DNA of 64,000 nucleotides from Trebonia sp963771985 (GTDB lineage: Bacteria > Actinomycetota > Actinomycetes > Streptosporangiales > Streptosporangiaceae): contig CAVYVO010000004.1 in NCBI GenBank assembly GCA_963771985.1, positions 124,001 through 188,000 of the forward strand, written 5' to 3'. The notes below the pieces were generated by a model. That model saw only the letters and a program-made list of their open reading frames with translations. It ran no database searches and had not been told where the DNA came from. The translations under genes and the position numbers were made by a program. This document shows positions 33,956 through 43,773 of this stretch, piece after piece; positions within the stretch are counted from its first letter, which is position 1; each line of letters opens with the position of its first letter.

Positions 33956-34543
33956 TCAGGGGGTGCGGGCGAAGCAGGCGGCTAGGTGGTCGTTGACCAG
34001 GCCGCAGGCCTGCATCGTGGCGTAGGCCGTGACCGGGCCGGTGAAGACGAAGCCGTGCTTGCGCAGCCCGGCGGACAGGCGCTTGGACGCGGGGGTCTGC
34101 GCGGGGACGTCGGCCAGCGCGCGGGGCGGCGGCGGGGGCGGGTCGGCCGCGGCGTAGCTCCAGACCAGGTCGCTGAGCCCGGCCGGCAGTTCCAGCGCGG
34201 CGCGGGCGTTCGTGATCACGGCGTTGATCTTCGCCCGGTTCCGCACGATGCCCTGGTCGGATAGCAGCCGCTGCACGTCATCCGGCCCGAACGCGGCGAT
34301 GGAGGCGATATCGAAGCCGGCGAACGCCTTCCGGAAATTCTCGCGCTTGCGCAAGATCGTGAGCCACGACAGTCCCGACTGGAAGGCTTCCAGGCTCAGC
34401 CGCTCGAAGATGGCCTGGTCGCCGCGTACCGGCCGGCCCCATTCGGTGTCGTGGTAGGCGAGATACTCCGGCGCGCTCAGGCCCCACGGGCAGCGCAGCC
34501 TGCCATCGGGCCCGGGCACCGCCCCGCCGGCGGGCTCAGCCAT
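33956..34543 (-). CDS. tag: DNA-3-methyladenine glycosylase I
   Basis: Tag excises N3-methyladenine. The 195-residue product shows RCPWGLSAPEYLAYHDTEWG (zinc/substrate region), LSLEAFQSGLSWLTILRKRE, the GIVRNRAKINAVITNA helix and the C-terminal FTGPVTAYATMQACGLVNDH with zinc-ligand residues. A short Pro-rich stretch (PPPPPPRA) sits near residue 135. The start overlaps the preceding hypothetical gene by eight bases. It is a second alkylation-repair glycosylase in the window, of a family unrelated to the AlkA fusion. Confidence 0.93.
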   Translation of the reverse strand: MAEPAGGAVPGPDGRLRCPWGLSAPEYLAYHDTEWGRPVRGDQAIFERLSLEAFQSGLSWLTILRKRENFRKAFAGFDIASIAAFGPDDVQRLLSDQGIVRNRAKINAVITNARAALELPAGLSDLVWSYAAADPPPPPPRALADVPAQTPASKRLSAGLRKHGFVFTGPVTAYATMQACGLVNDHLAACFARTP

Positions 34544-34937
34544 GCGACCGCTCCGGGGGGGCCGCCGAGCCTTCGCCGCCGGGGGGCAGGGCCCGCCGGT
34601 GGCGCGCGCCCATGTAGGGGCTGCTGAGCGGCTGCGGCGGCGGCGGGGCAGGCTCCCTGCTCAGGTCGGTGACCAGCTGCTCTAGCGCCACGATCCGCAC
34701 GTCGCGTTCCCGGATCGCCTCGGCGATCCGCTCCATCGCCTCGTCGGTCGCCTGCATGTTGTATCCCCACAGCGCCGTCGGCGGCCGGAGCAGCACGACG
34801 TCCGTGGCGGACACCGGCCCCATGTCGAGCGGCGCGTAATCGGCGCGCTCCCCCGACAGTTCACCGCCGCGCCCGGCGGCGACGAGAACCACGGCGACCA
34901 AGATGACCAGGATGGCGATCAGCAATACGACAGGCAC
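34536..34937 (-). CDS. Small membrane-anchored protein, DivIVA-like helix
   Basis: This 133-residue protein has one N-terminal membrane helix (VVLLIAILVILVAVVLVAA), then a soluble region with DMGPVSATDVVLLRPPTALW and a helical stretch MQATDEAMERIAEAIRERDV and IVALEQLVTDL, which could form a coiled coil. The C-terminus is Pro-rich. Similar actinobacterial genes lie between the LOG and tag genes. Function unknown; a cell-envelope scaffold is possible. Confidence 0.6.
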   Translation of the reverse strand: MPVVLLIAILVILVAVVLVAAGRGGELSGERADYAPLDMGPVSATDVVLLRPPTALWGYNMQATDEAMERIAEAIRERDVRIVALEQLVTDLSREPAPPPPQPLSSPYMGARHRRALPPGGEGSAAPPERSHG

Positions 34938-34994
34938 ATAAAGAATCGTGCCATGTCCTGACAGTGAAGTCGTACACCCGCTGGCGCGAAAGCG

Positions 34995-35294
<300 letters not shown>

Positions 35295-35350
35295 GAATAT
35301 ATGCCGGGCCGTAGAATGAGAACACGTGGTCACGTAAAGCACCAAATAAA

Positions 35351-35423
35351 GCTAGAGTTCTTGCTAGTTAGTGGAGAGCAGTGGAGTCTACTGCTTGCCG
35401 ATGTTTCTAGCATTCTCGCTAGC
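35351..35423. promoter_or_regulatory. Putative left arm-type integrase sites
   Basis: AT-rich DNA between attL and the integrase holds several CTAG-core repeats: GCTAG at 35351, TTGCTAG at 35361, TTTCTAGCA at 35404-35412 and CTCGCTAGCA up to 35423. The same TTTCTAGCA and CTCTAGCA pattern is found just inside the right end. Integrase arm-binding sites are expected in such positions. Confidence 0.5.
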
Positions 35424-35441
35424 ACGGGCCTGGGAGGCATT

Positions 35442-36818
35442 TTGGCGTACACGCAGGCGCGGAAGTCCAAGACCAAGGGCACGCGGTATGTGGGCTACTA
35501 CCTCGACGCCGAGGGCAAGCCGAAGGTGGCGGGCACGTTCGCAAGTGATGATGAGGCTCTGCGCGTCGCGCGGGAGCAAGAGGATCATGTACGCGGAAGG
35601 CTAACCGGGACACCGCCCGCTGAGAAGGCCACGATCACGATCGAGGAGTTCGCAAAGACCAGGTTCCTGCCGCGGATCGAGATCACGCCGAAGGCTAAGC
35701 AAACCTACAAGTCGCACCTGAAGAACCACGTGTACCCGTACCTCGGTGGCGAGCGGATCGCCGAGGTCTCCCGCGAGCAGCTTTACACGCACCTGGTGAA
35801 GACGCTTCCCGAGGCCGGGGCCACGCTCGTGACTCGCCGGGCGGTGCGAACAGTGCTGTCATCCATGCTGCAGATGGCCTGGGACGAGGAGTACCGGGAC
35901 GGCAACCCCGTTATGACCATCAAGCTGAAGCAGGTCCCATCGAAGCCCGTGCTGGTGTCGACCCATGCCCAGTGGAACAGGCTGGAGGACGCACTCCCAT
36001 TCCGCGCCGCGTTGGTGTACGCCCGATTGAACGTCACGACTTGGGCGCGCCAATGCGAGATGCGTACGTTCCGCCCGCGAGACTTCGAGTTCGGGTCTAC
36101 CGCGATGATCAACATCACCCGCTCCGCGTCGTATGTGACATCCGATAACCACCCCGACGGGCACGCTGGGTGGGTCGTCCAGCCGAACGCCAAGAACGGG
36201 GACTGGCGGCGGTTCGCGATCTCGACGCAAATGGCGGTGATGATCCGCGACCACATCGAGGAGAATCAGATCGCAAACGAGGATCTGCTGTTCCCGCAGT
36301 GGATGTTCGCCTTCCGCCGCCCGAGCACCGGCCTCACGGTGCTGGAGGGCCACGAGGTGCCGCCGCCGATCACCAGCGCAACGGGGAAGGTTTACGAGCA
36401 CGGGACTATGGGCGCCCGGTTCACCATGAACTGCCACTGCGATCACTGCAAGGCATACGCGGCCTGGTACGCGCGGGAACGTCGTGCCAGAGCACGCGAG
36501 GCCAGCCCACAGCAGCGTGGCCATGCCGATGTATGGCGGCGTGACGGATCCGAATTCCTTTCCGACGATGTGTGGAGCCGAATCTGGCGAGCCGCGTGTG
36601 ACACGGCTGGTCTTCCGCAGGAGTTCACTCCGTATAACGCCCGCCACACCGGCATCTCCTGGGCAGTGGAAAAGGGCGTTGACCTCGGCCGCATCCGGCA
36701 ACGGGCTGGACACGGCAGCCTTGAGGTCACCTCTAGGTACCAGACCATCCTCGACGAGAAAGACACCACGCTCGCCGAAAGCCTTGAGGATATCTTCCAG
36801 CCGCTTGCCACAGGGTGA
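35442..36818 (+). CDS. int: Tyrosine recombinase/integrase
   Basis: This ~458-residue integrase probably starts at TTG 35442, where GGGAGG lies four bases upstream and the product begins AYTQARKSKTKGTRYVGYY. An open frame reaches back to 35301 but runs through the arm-site repeats. The N-terminal arm-binding and SAM-like domains (TIEEFAKTRFLPRIEITPKA) precede the catalytic domain. Arg in TTWARQCEMRTFR, the NARHTGISW box, AGHGSLEVTS and the nucleophile Tyr in SRYQTI are all present. Cysteines in CHCDHC near residue 335 form an unusual possible zinc knuckle. It should catalyse integration into the LOG gene. Confidence 0.92.
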   Translation: MAYTQARKSKTKGTRYVGYYLDAEGKPKVAGTFASDDEALRVAREQEDHVRGRLTGTPPAEKATITIEEFAKTRFLPRIEITPKAKQTYKSHLKNHVYPYLGGERIAEVSREQLYTHLVKTLPEAGATLVTRRAVRTVLSSMLQMAWDEEYRDGNPVMTIKLKQVPSKPVLVSTHAQWNRLEDALPFRAALVYARLNVTTWARQCEMRTFRPRDFEFGSTAMINITRSASYVTSDNHPDGHAGWVVQPNAKNGDWRRFAISTQMAVMIRDHIEENQIANEDLLFPQWMFAFRRPSTGLTVLEGHEVPPPITSATGKVYEHGTMGARFTMNCHCDHCKAYAAWYARERRARAREASPQQRGHADVWRRDGSEFLSDDVWSRIWRAACDTAGLPQEFTPYNARHTGISWAVEKGVDLGRIRQRAGHGSLEVTSRYQTILDEKDTTLAESLEDIFQPLATG

Positions 36819-37273
36819 CGGTTGTTACCGTCCTCGTTATTTGAACATCCAGCGGCTGAATTATCTGGCGACGATTCGGCATGGCTTTGCGGGCACCATG
36901 GAGAGCCCGATCACGTAGCGTGACTGCTGGCGAGGTTGCTGTCGCGCGCAGTCCCGCCGTTCGGTGCGTCTGCGGTTACCACGCTGCGTTGTCACTATGT
37001 CGCACCGAACTTGTTGTTCTGCGCCGGCGCTGGTAGTGCGAGGCCGACTGGCCGCGCCCGCCGCTGGCCTGCCGCCGGGCCACCCCGGGGAAGGGTGTGT
37101 GCCGGTTAGCCCTCTTCACCGGCAATTTTCACCGAACCACCCCTACGACACTCGCTGCTGTGAGCTGGGCCTGGGCGGCCGGTGAGGGCTGGGGCATGTC
37201 GCTGGGGGTTCACATGTGAGACAGCTCGGGCGGCGTCCGCCGGCGCCGTTGGACATGGCCGGCTGCCTGGCAG
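36819..37273. other. Gap downstream of int with a 10-bp dyad
   Basis: This 455-bp stretch shows no supported gene. GTTCGGTGCG (36959-36968) is repeated inverted as CGCACCGAAC (37001-37010) across 32 bases. A transcription stop or operator is possible, but there is no supporting T-run. Composition is lower in GC than the flanks. Confidence 0.4.
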
Positions 37274-37771
37274 CTATGAGGAGCTGGTAGCGGCGAGGTA
37301 GGCCGCGTTGAGGCGCTCGCGAACGCTCGGTGATCGCGCTGGGGTTTCGGAGCCAAGGTGCGAGCGGCGAAGCTCGTCCATGAACTCTTGCCAGAGCGCG
37401 GGGCCGCCTTGTTCGAGCAGCTCGGCGCGAACGCGCAGCGCGCAGCTCGTGGGCCGGTGGCGAAGTCCCCAGCTGCCGAGCTGCGCGAACACGGGTATGA
37501 GTTGGATCGCGGGTTCGGTCAGGCTGTAGCGCGCCCGCTGGCCGGGTCTCGTGTCCTCACGGGTGAGCAGTCCCGACTCGAGGAGTCGCTTGAGCCGGTC
37601 GGCGAGAATATTTGAGGCGATCCCCTCTTCCGAGCCGGCCTGCAGCTCCCGGAAACAGCGGCGGTCTCCGAAGACGATGTCGCGGAGGACGAGCAGGCTC
37701 CAGCGATCGCCGAACGCCTCGACGGCGGCGTTGATCGGGCACCCCGACCGCGGCTGATTCGCTTCACCCAT
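37274..37771 (-). CDS. HxlR-family winged-helix regulator
   Basis: The 165-residue protein has the HxlR N-terminal cysteine (SGCPINAAVEAFGDRWSLLV) and the winged-helix core (LRDIVFGDRRCFRELQ, ILADRLKRLLESGLLTRED, RARYSLTEPAIQLIPV). HxlR members often use that cysteine for redox or electrophile sensing. It is divergent from the MBL-fold gene, with 75 bp between them, and very probably controls it. Confidence 0.9.
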   Translation of the reverse strand: MGEANQPRSGCPINAAVEAFGDRWSLLVLRDIVFGDRRCFRELQAGSEEGIASNILADRLKRLLESGLLTREDTRPGQRARYSLTEPAIQLIPVFAQLGSWGLRHRPTSCALRVRAELLEQGGPALWQEFMDELRRSHLGSETPARSPSVRERLNAAYLAATSSS

Positions 37772-37776
37772 AGTGC

Positions 37777-37824
37777 TTGCAATCTACCACCGCCAGGTAC
37801 TACCGTCTCGACAAGCGGTTGCAA
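37777..37824. promoter_or_regulatory. Candidate HxlR operator: TTGCAA direct repeats
   Basis: TTGCAATCTACCAC (37777) and TTGCAAACCACAAG (37819) are similar and 42 bp apart, about four helical turns, within the short divergent promoter region. Such a pair could bind the adjacent regulator. This is inference from position only. Confidence 0.35.
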
Positions 37825-37846
37825 ACCACAAGCGGAAGGGGCCACC

Positions 37847-38674
37847 ATGCTGAGGCAGGTCGCGGAGGGTGTGCTGATCCACCAGAGCGAGTTCTGCCAG
37901 AGCAACGCCGTTGTCGTGCAAGGCCGGGCCGGCGTGCTGCTCATCGATGCCGGGATATACGGCTCCGAAATGGCCTGCCTGGCGAACGACCTGCCCGATC
38001 CGGGCCAGGCCGTTGTGGCGGGCTTCTCGACGCATCCTCATTGGGATCACGTGCTCTGGCACGCCAGGTTCGGCGCGGCGCCCCGTTACGGCACAGCCCG
38101 CTGCGCGGCTACTATCCGAGATCGGCTGTCGGGTCCGCATTGGAAGGACAGCATCGCCGGGTGGATACCGCCGGACATCGCCGGGCAGATATCGTGGGAC
38201 CAGTTTGGCCTCATTACCGGCCTGCCCGCCGAAACTGCGCGGATTCCCTGGGATGGCCCTCAAGTCCGGATTATCGAGCATCAGGCGCATGCCGCGGGCC
38301 ATGCGGCGCTGCTGATCGAGGAACGCGGGGTTCTCGTCGCCGGCGACATGCTTTCTGATGTGCTGATTCCGATGCTCGACTTGAACGACGCCGCGGACCC
38401 GATCGAGGACTACCTCGCCGCGCTGCGGCTGCTCGAGGGCGCGGCGGGCGACGTCGATGTCCTCGTCCCCGGCCACGGCTCCATCGGCGGAGCTGATCAG
38501 GTACACGCACGGATCGACCAGGATCGCGCGTACGTGCAGGCCTTGCGTGACGCCCATGTTCTCAGCGACCCGCGGGTCGGCCCATCGGCCACGTTCGATT
38601 GGATGTCCGGCGTGCATGAACGGCAACTACAGCAGCTCGCCCGAAGAAGCGAGCGCGACGGGACACCCGGATAG
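37847..38674 (+). CDS. MBL-fold metallo-hydrolase
   Basis: The 275-residue protein has a metallo-beta-lactamase fold with the metal motif STHPHWDHVLW near residue 65 (HxHxDH form). Further ligands are in QAHAAGHAALLIEERGVLVAGD and LVPGHGSIGG. Substrate is unknown; many such proteins act on thioesters or small electrophiles. Context with an HxlR regulator and a reductase suggests a stress or detoxification cassette. The ATG at 37847 follows GGAAGGGG. Confidence 0.85.
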   Translation: MLRQVAEGVLIHQSEFCQSNAVVVQGRAGVLLIDAGIYGSEMACLANDLPDPGQAVVAGFSTHPHWDHVLWHARFGAAPRYGTARCAATIRDRLSGPHWKDSIAGWIPPDIAGQISWDQFGLITGLPAETARIPWDGPQVRIIEHQAHAAGHAALLIEERGVLVAGDMLSDVLIPMLDLNDAADPIEDYLAALRLLEGAAGDVDVLVPGHGSIGGADQVHARIDQDRAYVQALRDAHVLSDPRVGPSATFDWMSGVHERQLQQLARRSERDGTPG

Positions 38675-38835
38675 CGACCGGTATGCGGGATGCCGCGGCG
38701 TGGTCTTGGGTGCCGCTCACCGTTCCCCGGCTGAGACACCCGCGATGGCCGCGTTGGCTCGGGTCTACCGATGAGATTGCGACCCCGGCAGTGTCAGTAT
38801 GGGCAGAACGAACGGACTGCCGAGAGGATCTGATC

Positions 38836-39468
38836 ATGTCCACCGCAGAGACTCGGCCGAGCACCGGCACTACGATCGCCGCGCCCATGGCGGACACGGA
38901 ACGGCAGACCGCCGCGGGCAAGGTGCTTTGGCACTTCACGATGTCGCTGGATGGGTTCGTAGCGGGGCCGGGCCATGCGATGGACTGGATGACGGGATTC
39001 TCGGTGCGCCCCGGCCTTATCGAGGAGTACGTCCAGACCACTGGCGCCGTGCTGGGTGGACGAGACGGCTGGGACGTCTTCGATGATGCTCGCCCGTACG
39101 GCGGCGCCTGGGACGGGCCGATCTTCGTGCTCACCCACCACCCCGAGGACGCAAGGCCCGCCAACGGTGTCACGTTCCTCAACTGCGGCCCGGCAGAGGC
39201 GGTGCGGATCGGGCTGGAGGCGGCCGGCGGCAAGAACCTCGAAGTGTTCTCGCCGACCATCGGCCGTCAGCTCCTCGAACAGGGGCTGATCGACGAGATC
39301 GACCTGCACATCGCACCGATCCTGCTCGGCCAGGGCATCCGCCTCTACGACAACCCCGGCCGTGAGCCCGTCCGTCTGCACCGGGTCGGCGAAGGCGATC
39401 CCGCGGCTGCGGTGAACGTCCGGTACCACCCCCAACCAGGTAGACCAGAACGCAATCTGTCGCACTAG
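38836..39468 (+). CDS. Dihydrofolate-reductase-like (RibD C-terminal) protein
   Basis: This 210-residue protein matches the RibD_C/DHFR-like reductase fold: LWHFTMSLDGFVAGPGHAMD, TTGAVLGGRDGWDVFDDARP, IFVLTHHPEDARP, GGKNLEVFSPTIGRQLLEQG and IDEIDLHIAPILLGQGIRLY. It is not the folate-pathway enzyme; members reduce diverse substrates with NADPH. ATG 38836 has GAGAGG upstream. It lies 160 bp downstream of the MBL gene in the same direction. Confidence 0.85.
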   Translation: MSTAETRPSTGTTIAAPMADTERQTAAGKVLWHFTMSLDGFVAGPGHAMDWMTGFSVRPGLIEEYVQTTGAVLGGRDGWDVFDDARPYGGAWDGPIFVLTHHPEDARPANGVTFLNCGPAEAVRIGLEAAGGKNLEVFSPTIGRQLLEQGLIDEIDLHIAPILLGQGIRLYDNPGREPVRLHRVGEGDPAAAVNVRYHPQPGRPERNLSH

Positions 39469-39746
39469 TTGATCCCCTTACGGCACGCACCGAGAGGTAG
39501 TTCCGGGCAGCACGAGAGAACAGATGAGGGCGATCGGCGCGTTGGGCGCCGGTCATCAGTGAGACTTACCGGCCGCACCTAATCGGCGCTATGGGGCACG
39601 GCGTGATGGTGGTGGAGATGGTGCATCGGCTACGGATCGTAGCGTAGCCCGTCGTCGGCGGGCGTCGTACGTTGCGGGCATCGTTCACCGCCGGGACCTG
39701 CGGCTGCCCCGGCCCTCCAGGTCCCGGCTGTCCCTGGAGGTGCCTG

Positions 39747-40329
39747 ATGACCGCCGCAACCGCCTCGACTTCCCTCGTCTCTGCCCAGCCGGCCTTCACC
39801 GACGCCGAGCGACTCGCGCTCGCCGGGTTCCTGGCCGGGTACCGCGGCCTGACCCGCGAGGCCTACACCCTCGACCTGCGCCAGTTCACCGGCTGGCGCC
39901 GGGCACGTTCCCTGCCGCTGTTCGCGGTCCGCCGCGCCGATATCGACACCTTCGCCCGGGAACTGGAAGCACGCGGGCGGGCCCGCGCCACCGTAACCCG
40001 GCGGCTGTGCGCCATCGCCGGGTTCTACAGTCATGCCGACGAAGAAGAGCTCCTGGACCACTCCCCGGCCGCGCACGTCCGCCGTCCCCGGCTGGATTAT
40101 GAGTCGCATGCCACCGCCCTGGACCGCAACGAACTCGGCGCCCTGCTGGTCGCCGCCGGGCTTGGGCCGCCCGCCGAGCACGCCCTGATCTCCCTGCTCG
40201 CCCTCAACAGGCTGCGGGCCAGTAGCCACCGGCGCGGACATCGAGCACCTCGGCCTGGAGCGCGGCCACCGCACCTTGACCGTCACCCGCATGGGCGGCA
40301 AGGTCGAGGCTCCCAACCTGCGTATATAA
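39747..40329 (+). pseudogene. Truncated, frameshifted second tyrosine integrase
   Basis: ATG 39747 (with CTGGAGG upstream) begins a SAM-like core-binding domain: FTDAERLALAGFLAGYRGLT, DLRQFTGWRRARSLPLFAV, VTRRLCAIAGFYSHADEEEL, then the catalytic-domain start HALISLLALNRLRA. Near 40220-40230 the frame shifts; the continuation TGADIEHLGLERGHRTLTVT and MGGKVEAPNLRI lies in another frame and stops at TAA 40327. The rest of the catalytic domain, including the Tyr, is missing. It is a relic of a separate integration event inside or beside the element. Confidence 0.85.
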
Positions 40330-41921
40330 GCAGGGGCAGTGGACCGCGCGAAGGATGTCGCCAGGCAGGACGCGTGGCGAGGGTGCCCAAACCGTGTCGG
40401 CATGTTCGGCAGCCGGATGGGATCTGGAGTATGACTGGACGCATGCGAGCGTCACGGCAGGAGCAGACCGGGGGAGCGGGCGTAAGTGAGGTTTCAGCCG
40501 CCTTCGAGCGTCTCGGCTGGGGAGTGGTGGAGAACTCCCGTCATGACCTAGGCACTGACCTGTTCGTGCTGGCCCGCGATGAGCGGCTGTTCGACCTCGG
40601 CTTGGTTGCGGGTGTCCAGGTGAAGTCGGGCGGGAAGCGCAGCAGGTATTTCCGGGAACGGGTGCAGGACGGTAACGGCGATCTGCGCGGCTGGTGGTAC
40701 CGCGATGGCGATCGCCGTCACGTCGATGCCTGGGTGTCGCATGCGCTGCCGCATCTCATCGTGCTGCACAATCTCGATACGCGCACCTCCTACTGGGCGC
40801 ACGTCACTCCTGAGACAGTGGTAACGGCGGGCCAGGGCGCGAAGGTCCTCGTTCCGAAGGCCAACACCATCGACGACCAGCACCGCGATGCCCTGCTCGG
40901 CGTTGCGGCCAGCACCCGGCCCGCAGTGACATGGGAGCGCAGTGCCTGGGTCGGGGCTGCATCTTTGGCGCCGCGTGATCTCCTGCGCCACGCTCTCGTG
41001 GTACCCCGCCTTATCGCCCCGCACCCGAACGCTGGGTACGGCACTTTGCTGTCTGCGGAACAGGCTGTCGCCTTGCTAGTCCAGGGCCGCGTGCATGACC
41101 TGTATCAGTTCTCGGTGCACCACGCCGACGTGCCGACCCTGGACGAGGCTGCGGAATCCGGACAGTGGTCATGGCGTTTCGTCAGCGCGTTCGCCCACCG
41201 GGTCACGACCGGCGACATCAGCAGGCTGCTGCGGGCGGCGGACGGCGCCCCCGGTCCGGCCGCGCGGGCTGCAGCGGCCGTCACCGGTGCCGGCAGCCTG
41301 GTGGAGGAAGGCCGCGTTGATGAGGCCGTCGAGCTCCTGGAGGAGGAACTGGGCCGCGATGAATGCGAGCCGGTGGACCACGCGTGGCTGACTTTGCAGC
41401 ACGCCCGGGTGTGCGCCGAGATCGGCCGGCTTGAGCAGGCGCGCGCCGAAGCAGTCGCCGCGCAGATCGTCCAGGTGACGAACCCCGACGACGTGACCGC
41501 CACCGCGATCGCGGGAGCGGCTGCGGAACTGCTGTTCAATACCTCGGCATGGGGCCGGCGAGACGTAAAGGACGTGGTCACCGGCGCTGACAATGCCGCA
41601 TCCTGGTGGCGGACGCAATCCATCGCGGAAGCGCTGACGGCCCTCGCTGATCGTTCTTATAAAGCGTGGGCACGGGACCCAACGGTCGTGGAGATCTTCG
41701 GTGGTACCGACACCGTAAACGATCAGTTGCTCGCGGCCTCCTTTACCGCGAATTACCTGGGTGATCACAGGGAGTGGCGGCACCTGACCGCATTGCTCGG
41801 CCGCGACAAGCTGCTACGGCTCGACCGGCATGCGGACCCCGAGCATGCTCAGGAAGCGCTCGCAACTGTCCGCCTGGCCGGTGATGACGACGCTGTCAAA
41901 CGTGCCGTGCGGCGTCTAGTC

Positions 41922-43773
41922 CTGTTCTTCGCACATGGGGTTTTACGGGGTGGACCAGCGGGGTCGGCTGATGTCGATGCCGAGGAGGTCGAGAAGCCGG
42001 GCTTGGATGCCGGCGGGTTTGGGGATGGTGGCGGGGTTGCCGTCGTGGGCGGGGATCAGGCGCAGGTCGGCCAGTGCGCGGAAGATGGTCCTGCCGGTGG
42101 GTTTGGCCGGGGTGGGGCCGTAGCCGGGCAGGCCGGTCAGCATCCCGCCGTGCGGGGCCAGCGCTTGGCGGACCTGCCGTTCGACCAGGCAGAAGATCAG
42201 CAGGGCCAGGCAGATCACGGTGATCAGGGCGGTGATGCGCCGGTTGAGTTCCAGGAAGATCGGGGCGACGGCGAGGGGGCCTTTGAATTCGCCGTAGCGG
42301 CGTTCGACGACGTGCTGGCCTTTGTAGCGGCGGAAGACCTCGGCAGGGCCGGCCTGGCCGGAGGTCAGGTTGGTCAGCAGGGCGTACCAGCCGTCTGCGG
42401 CGGCTTCAGCGTCGATGGCATCCTGGTCGAAGTGCCAGGCCAGCACGGGTTCGCCGGCTGGGCCGGCGGTGATAGCGGTGCGCAGGTACGCCTTGACGCG
42501 GCGTTTGGCGGCGATCGCCTGGACCCGGGCGGCCACGGCCTCTTCGGTGGGGTGGAACCGGGTCCCGGCGGTGCGCACCAGCTTGTCCAGCTCGGTGGCG
42601 GCCTTGGCCAGCTTCAGCGCCCTGGCCTTGGCCTCGCAGGCGGCGTTCGCCGAGGAGTACACCAGGATCCGGCGCAGGTGCACCACCGGATCGCTCTTGC
42701 GGGGCCCGCGGATGTCCATCCCGTAGTCCTCGGCCACGCGGTAGGTGCCCCGGGCGGCCGCGGGCTTGCCCGCGTCCCGCGCGGCGACATAGTCCACCTC
42801 GGTGCCCGTCCCGGCCGGCAGCGCGGCGAACAGCCCCGCTGGCACCCGCGAGGCGGCCAGCGGCGCGATGAAGGCGACCTGCCCGGCGGCCATCGCCGCC
42901 GCGTTGGCCCAGGAGATCAGCTTGGAGTCGCCCACCAGCAGGAACGTGCGCGGCCCGGCGATCTTCTTCAGCGCGGTCATCGCCCCGGTGACCTGGGCCA
43001 CCTCCCCGGCCCCGCCGTCGTAGGCGTGATGGAAGACCGGGATCCCGCCGTCAGCGGCCACGGCCAGCCCGGCCTGGACCTGCTTCAGATCCGGGCGGCG
43101 GTCCTTCGGATGCCCCCACCGCGGCGCCGGGTACTCCTCGTCCGGCTCCGGGTAGGCGCCGTACAGCGAGATCGAGGTCATGTCCCAGTGCAGCCGGGCC
43201 ACGTCCACCCCGAACTCGCTGATCGCCGCCGCCCCGACCGAGCCGATGACCTCATCCAGATGCGGAGCGATCGCGTCCAGGGCACGGCCGAGCCGGTCAT
43301 CGTTGAGCAGACGCGGCTCGATGCCATACACCTCGTCCACCGCCATCGCCGCTGCCCACGCCTCCACCTGCACCAGCGGGGCCGGCGCCGTCAGCCGGTT
43401 CGCCACCAGCGCCTCAATCACCTCCCCGTGCGAGACCGGCGCCACCTGCCGGACCGGGCACAGCTCATCGACCACCTCCGCGATCCGCAGCCGCCGCCCG
43501 AACTGCGCCACCACCGGCAGTGCACCCAGCCGCTTCTCCAGCACCCGGACCACCGCGATCTCCGCCCGTGCCCGGCCCCGCCCGCGGCCAGTCCTCGACA
43601 TCCCGCCCATGCCCGACGTCAACCACCTGATCGGGTTGTCTCTTCCCCACCTCAGATCACATCGGAACCGATCTGTCACACACGGCCAACGACCGGCCCG
43701 CGTCCACAATCGAGTCATCCCGCCAGCACAGACCTCAGCACCTCAACTACACAACACCATGTGCGAAGGACGG
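41922..43773 (-). mobile_element. IS1634-type insertion sequence
   Basis: The element is about 1,852 bp with imperfect terminal inverted repeats: CTGTTCTTCGCACATGG on the left and the inverse of CCGTCCTTCGCACATGG on the right (15/17). It is flanked by GTCTAGTC on both sides (41914-41921 and 43774-43781). It carries one transposase gene on the minus strand. Confidence 0.88.
41943..43610 (-). CDS. IS1634-family DDE transposase
   Basis: The ~555-residue transposase has the family motifs RLHWDMTSISLYGAYPE, KQVQAGLAVAADGGIPVFHH, FLLVGDSKLISWANAAAM, and the C-terminal FRRYKGQHVVERRYGEFKGP and VAPIFLELNRRI. ATG 43610 or 43601 is a likely start; an upstream frame extends to 43718. The coding sequence appears intact, so the copy may be active. 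Confidence 0.88.
   Translation of the reverse strand: MGGMSRTGRGRGRARAEIAVVRVLEKRLGALPVVAQFGRRLRIAEVVDELCPVRQVAPVSHGEVIEALVANRLTAPAPLVQVEAWAAAMAVDEVYGIEPRLLNDDRLGRALDAIAPHLDEVIGSVGAAAISEFGVDVARLHWDMTSISLYGAYPEPDEEYPAPRWGHPKDRRPDLKQVQAGLAVAADGGIPVFHHAYDGGAGEVAQVTGAMTALKKIAGPRTFLLVGDSKLISWANAAAMAAGQVAFIAPLAASRVPAGLFAALPAGTGTEVDYVAARDAGKPAAARGTYRVAEDYGMDIRGPRKSDPVVHLRRILVYSSANAACEAKARALKLAKAATELDKLVRTAGTRFHPTEEAVAARVQAIAAKRRVKAYLRTAITAGPAGEPVLAWHFDQDAIDAEAAADGWYALLTNLTSGQAGPAEVFRRYKGQHVVERRYGEFKGPLAVAPIFLELNRRITALITVICLALLIFCLVERQVRQALAPHGGMLTGLPGYGPTPAKPTGRTIFRALADLRLIPAHDGNPATIPKPAGIQARLLDLLGIDISRPRWSTP

Noticed and set aside
35301..35441. N-terminal extension of the integrase from ATG 35301
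   Set aside because: The stretch is AT-rich, holds the CTAGCA repeats and gives atypical residues; TTG 35442 has a good ribosome-binding site.
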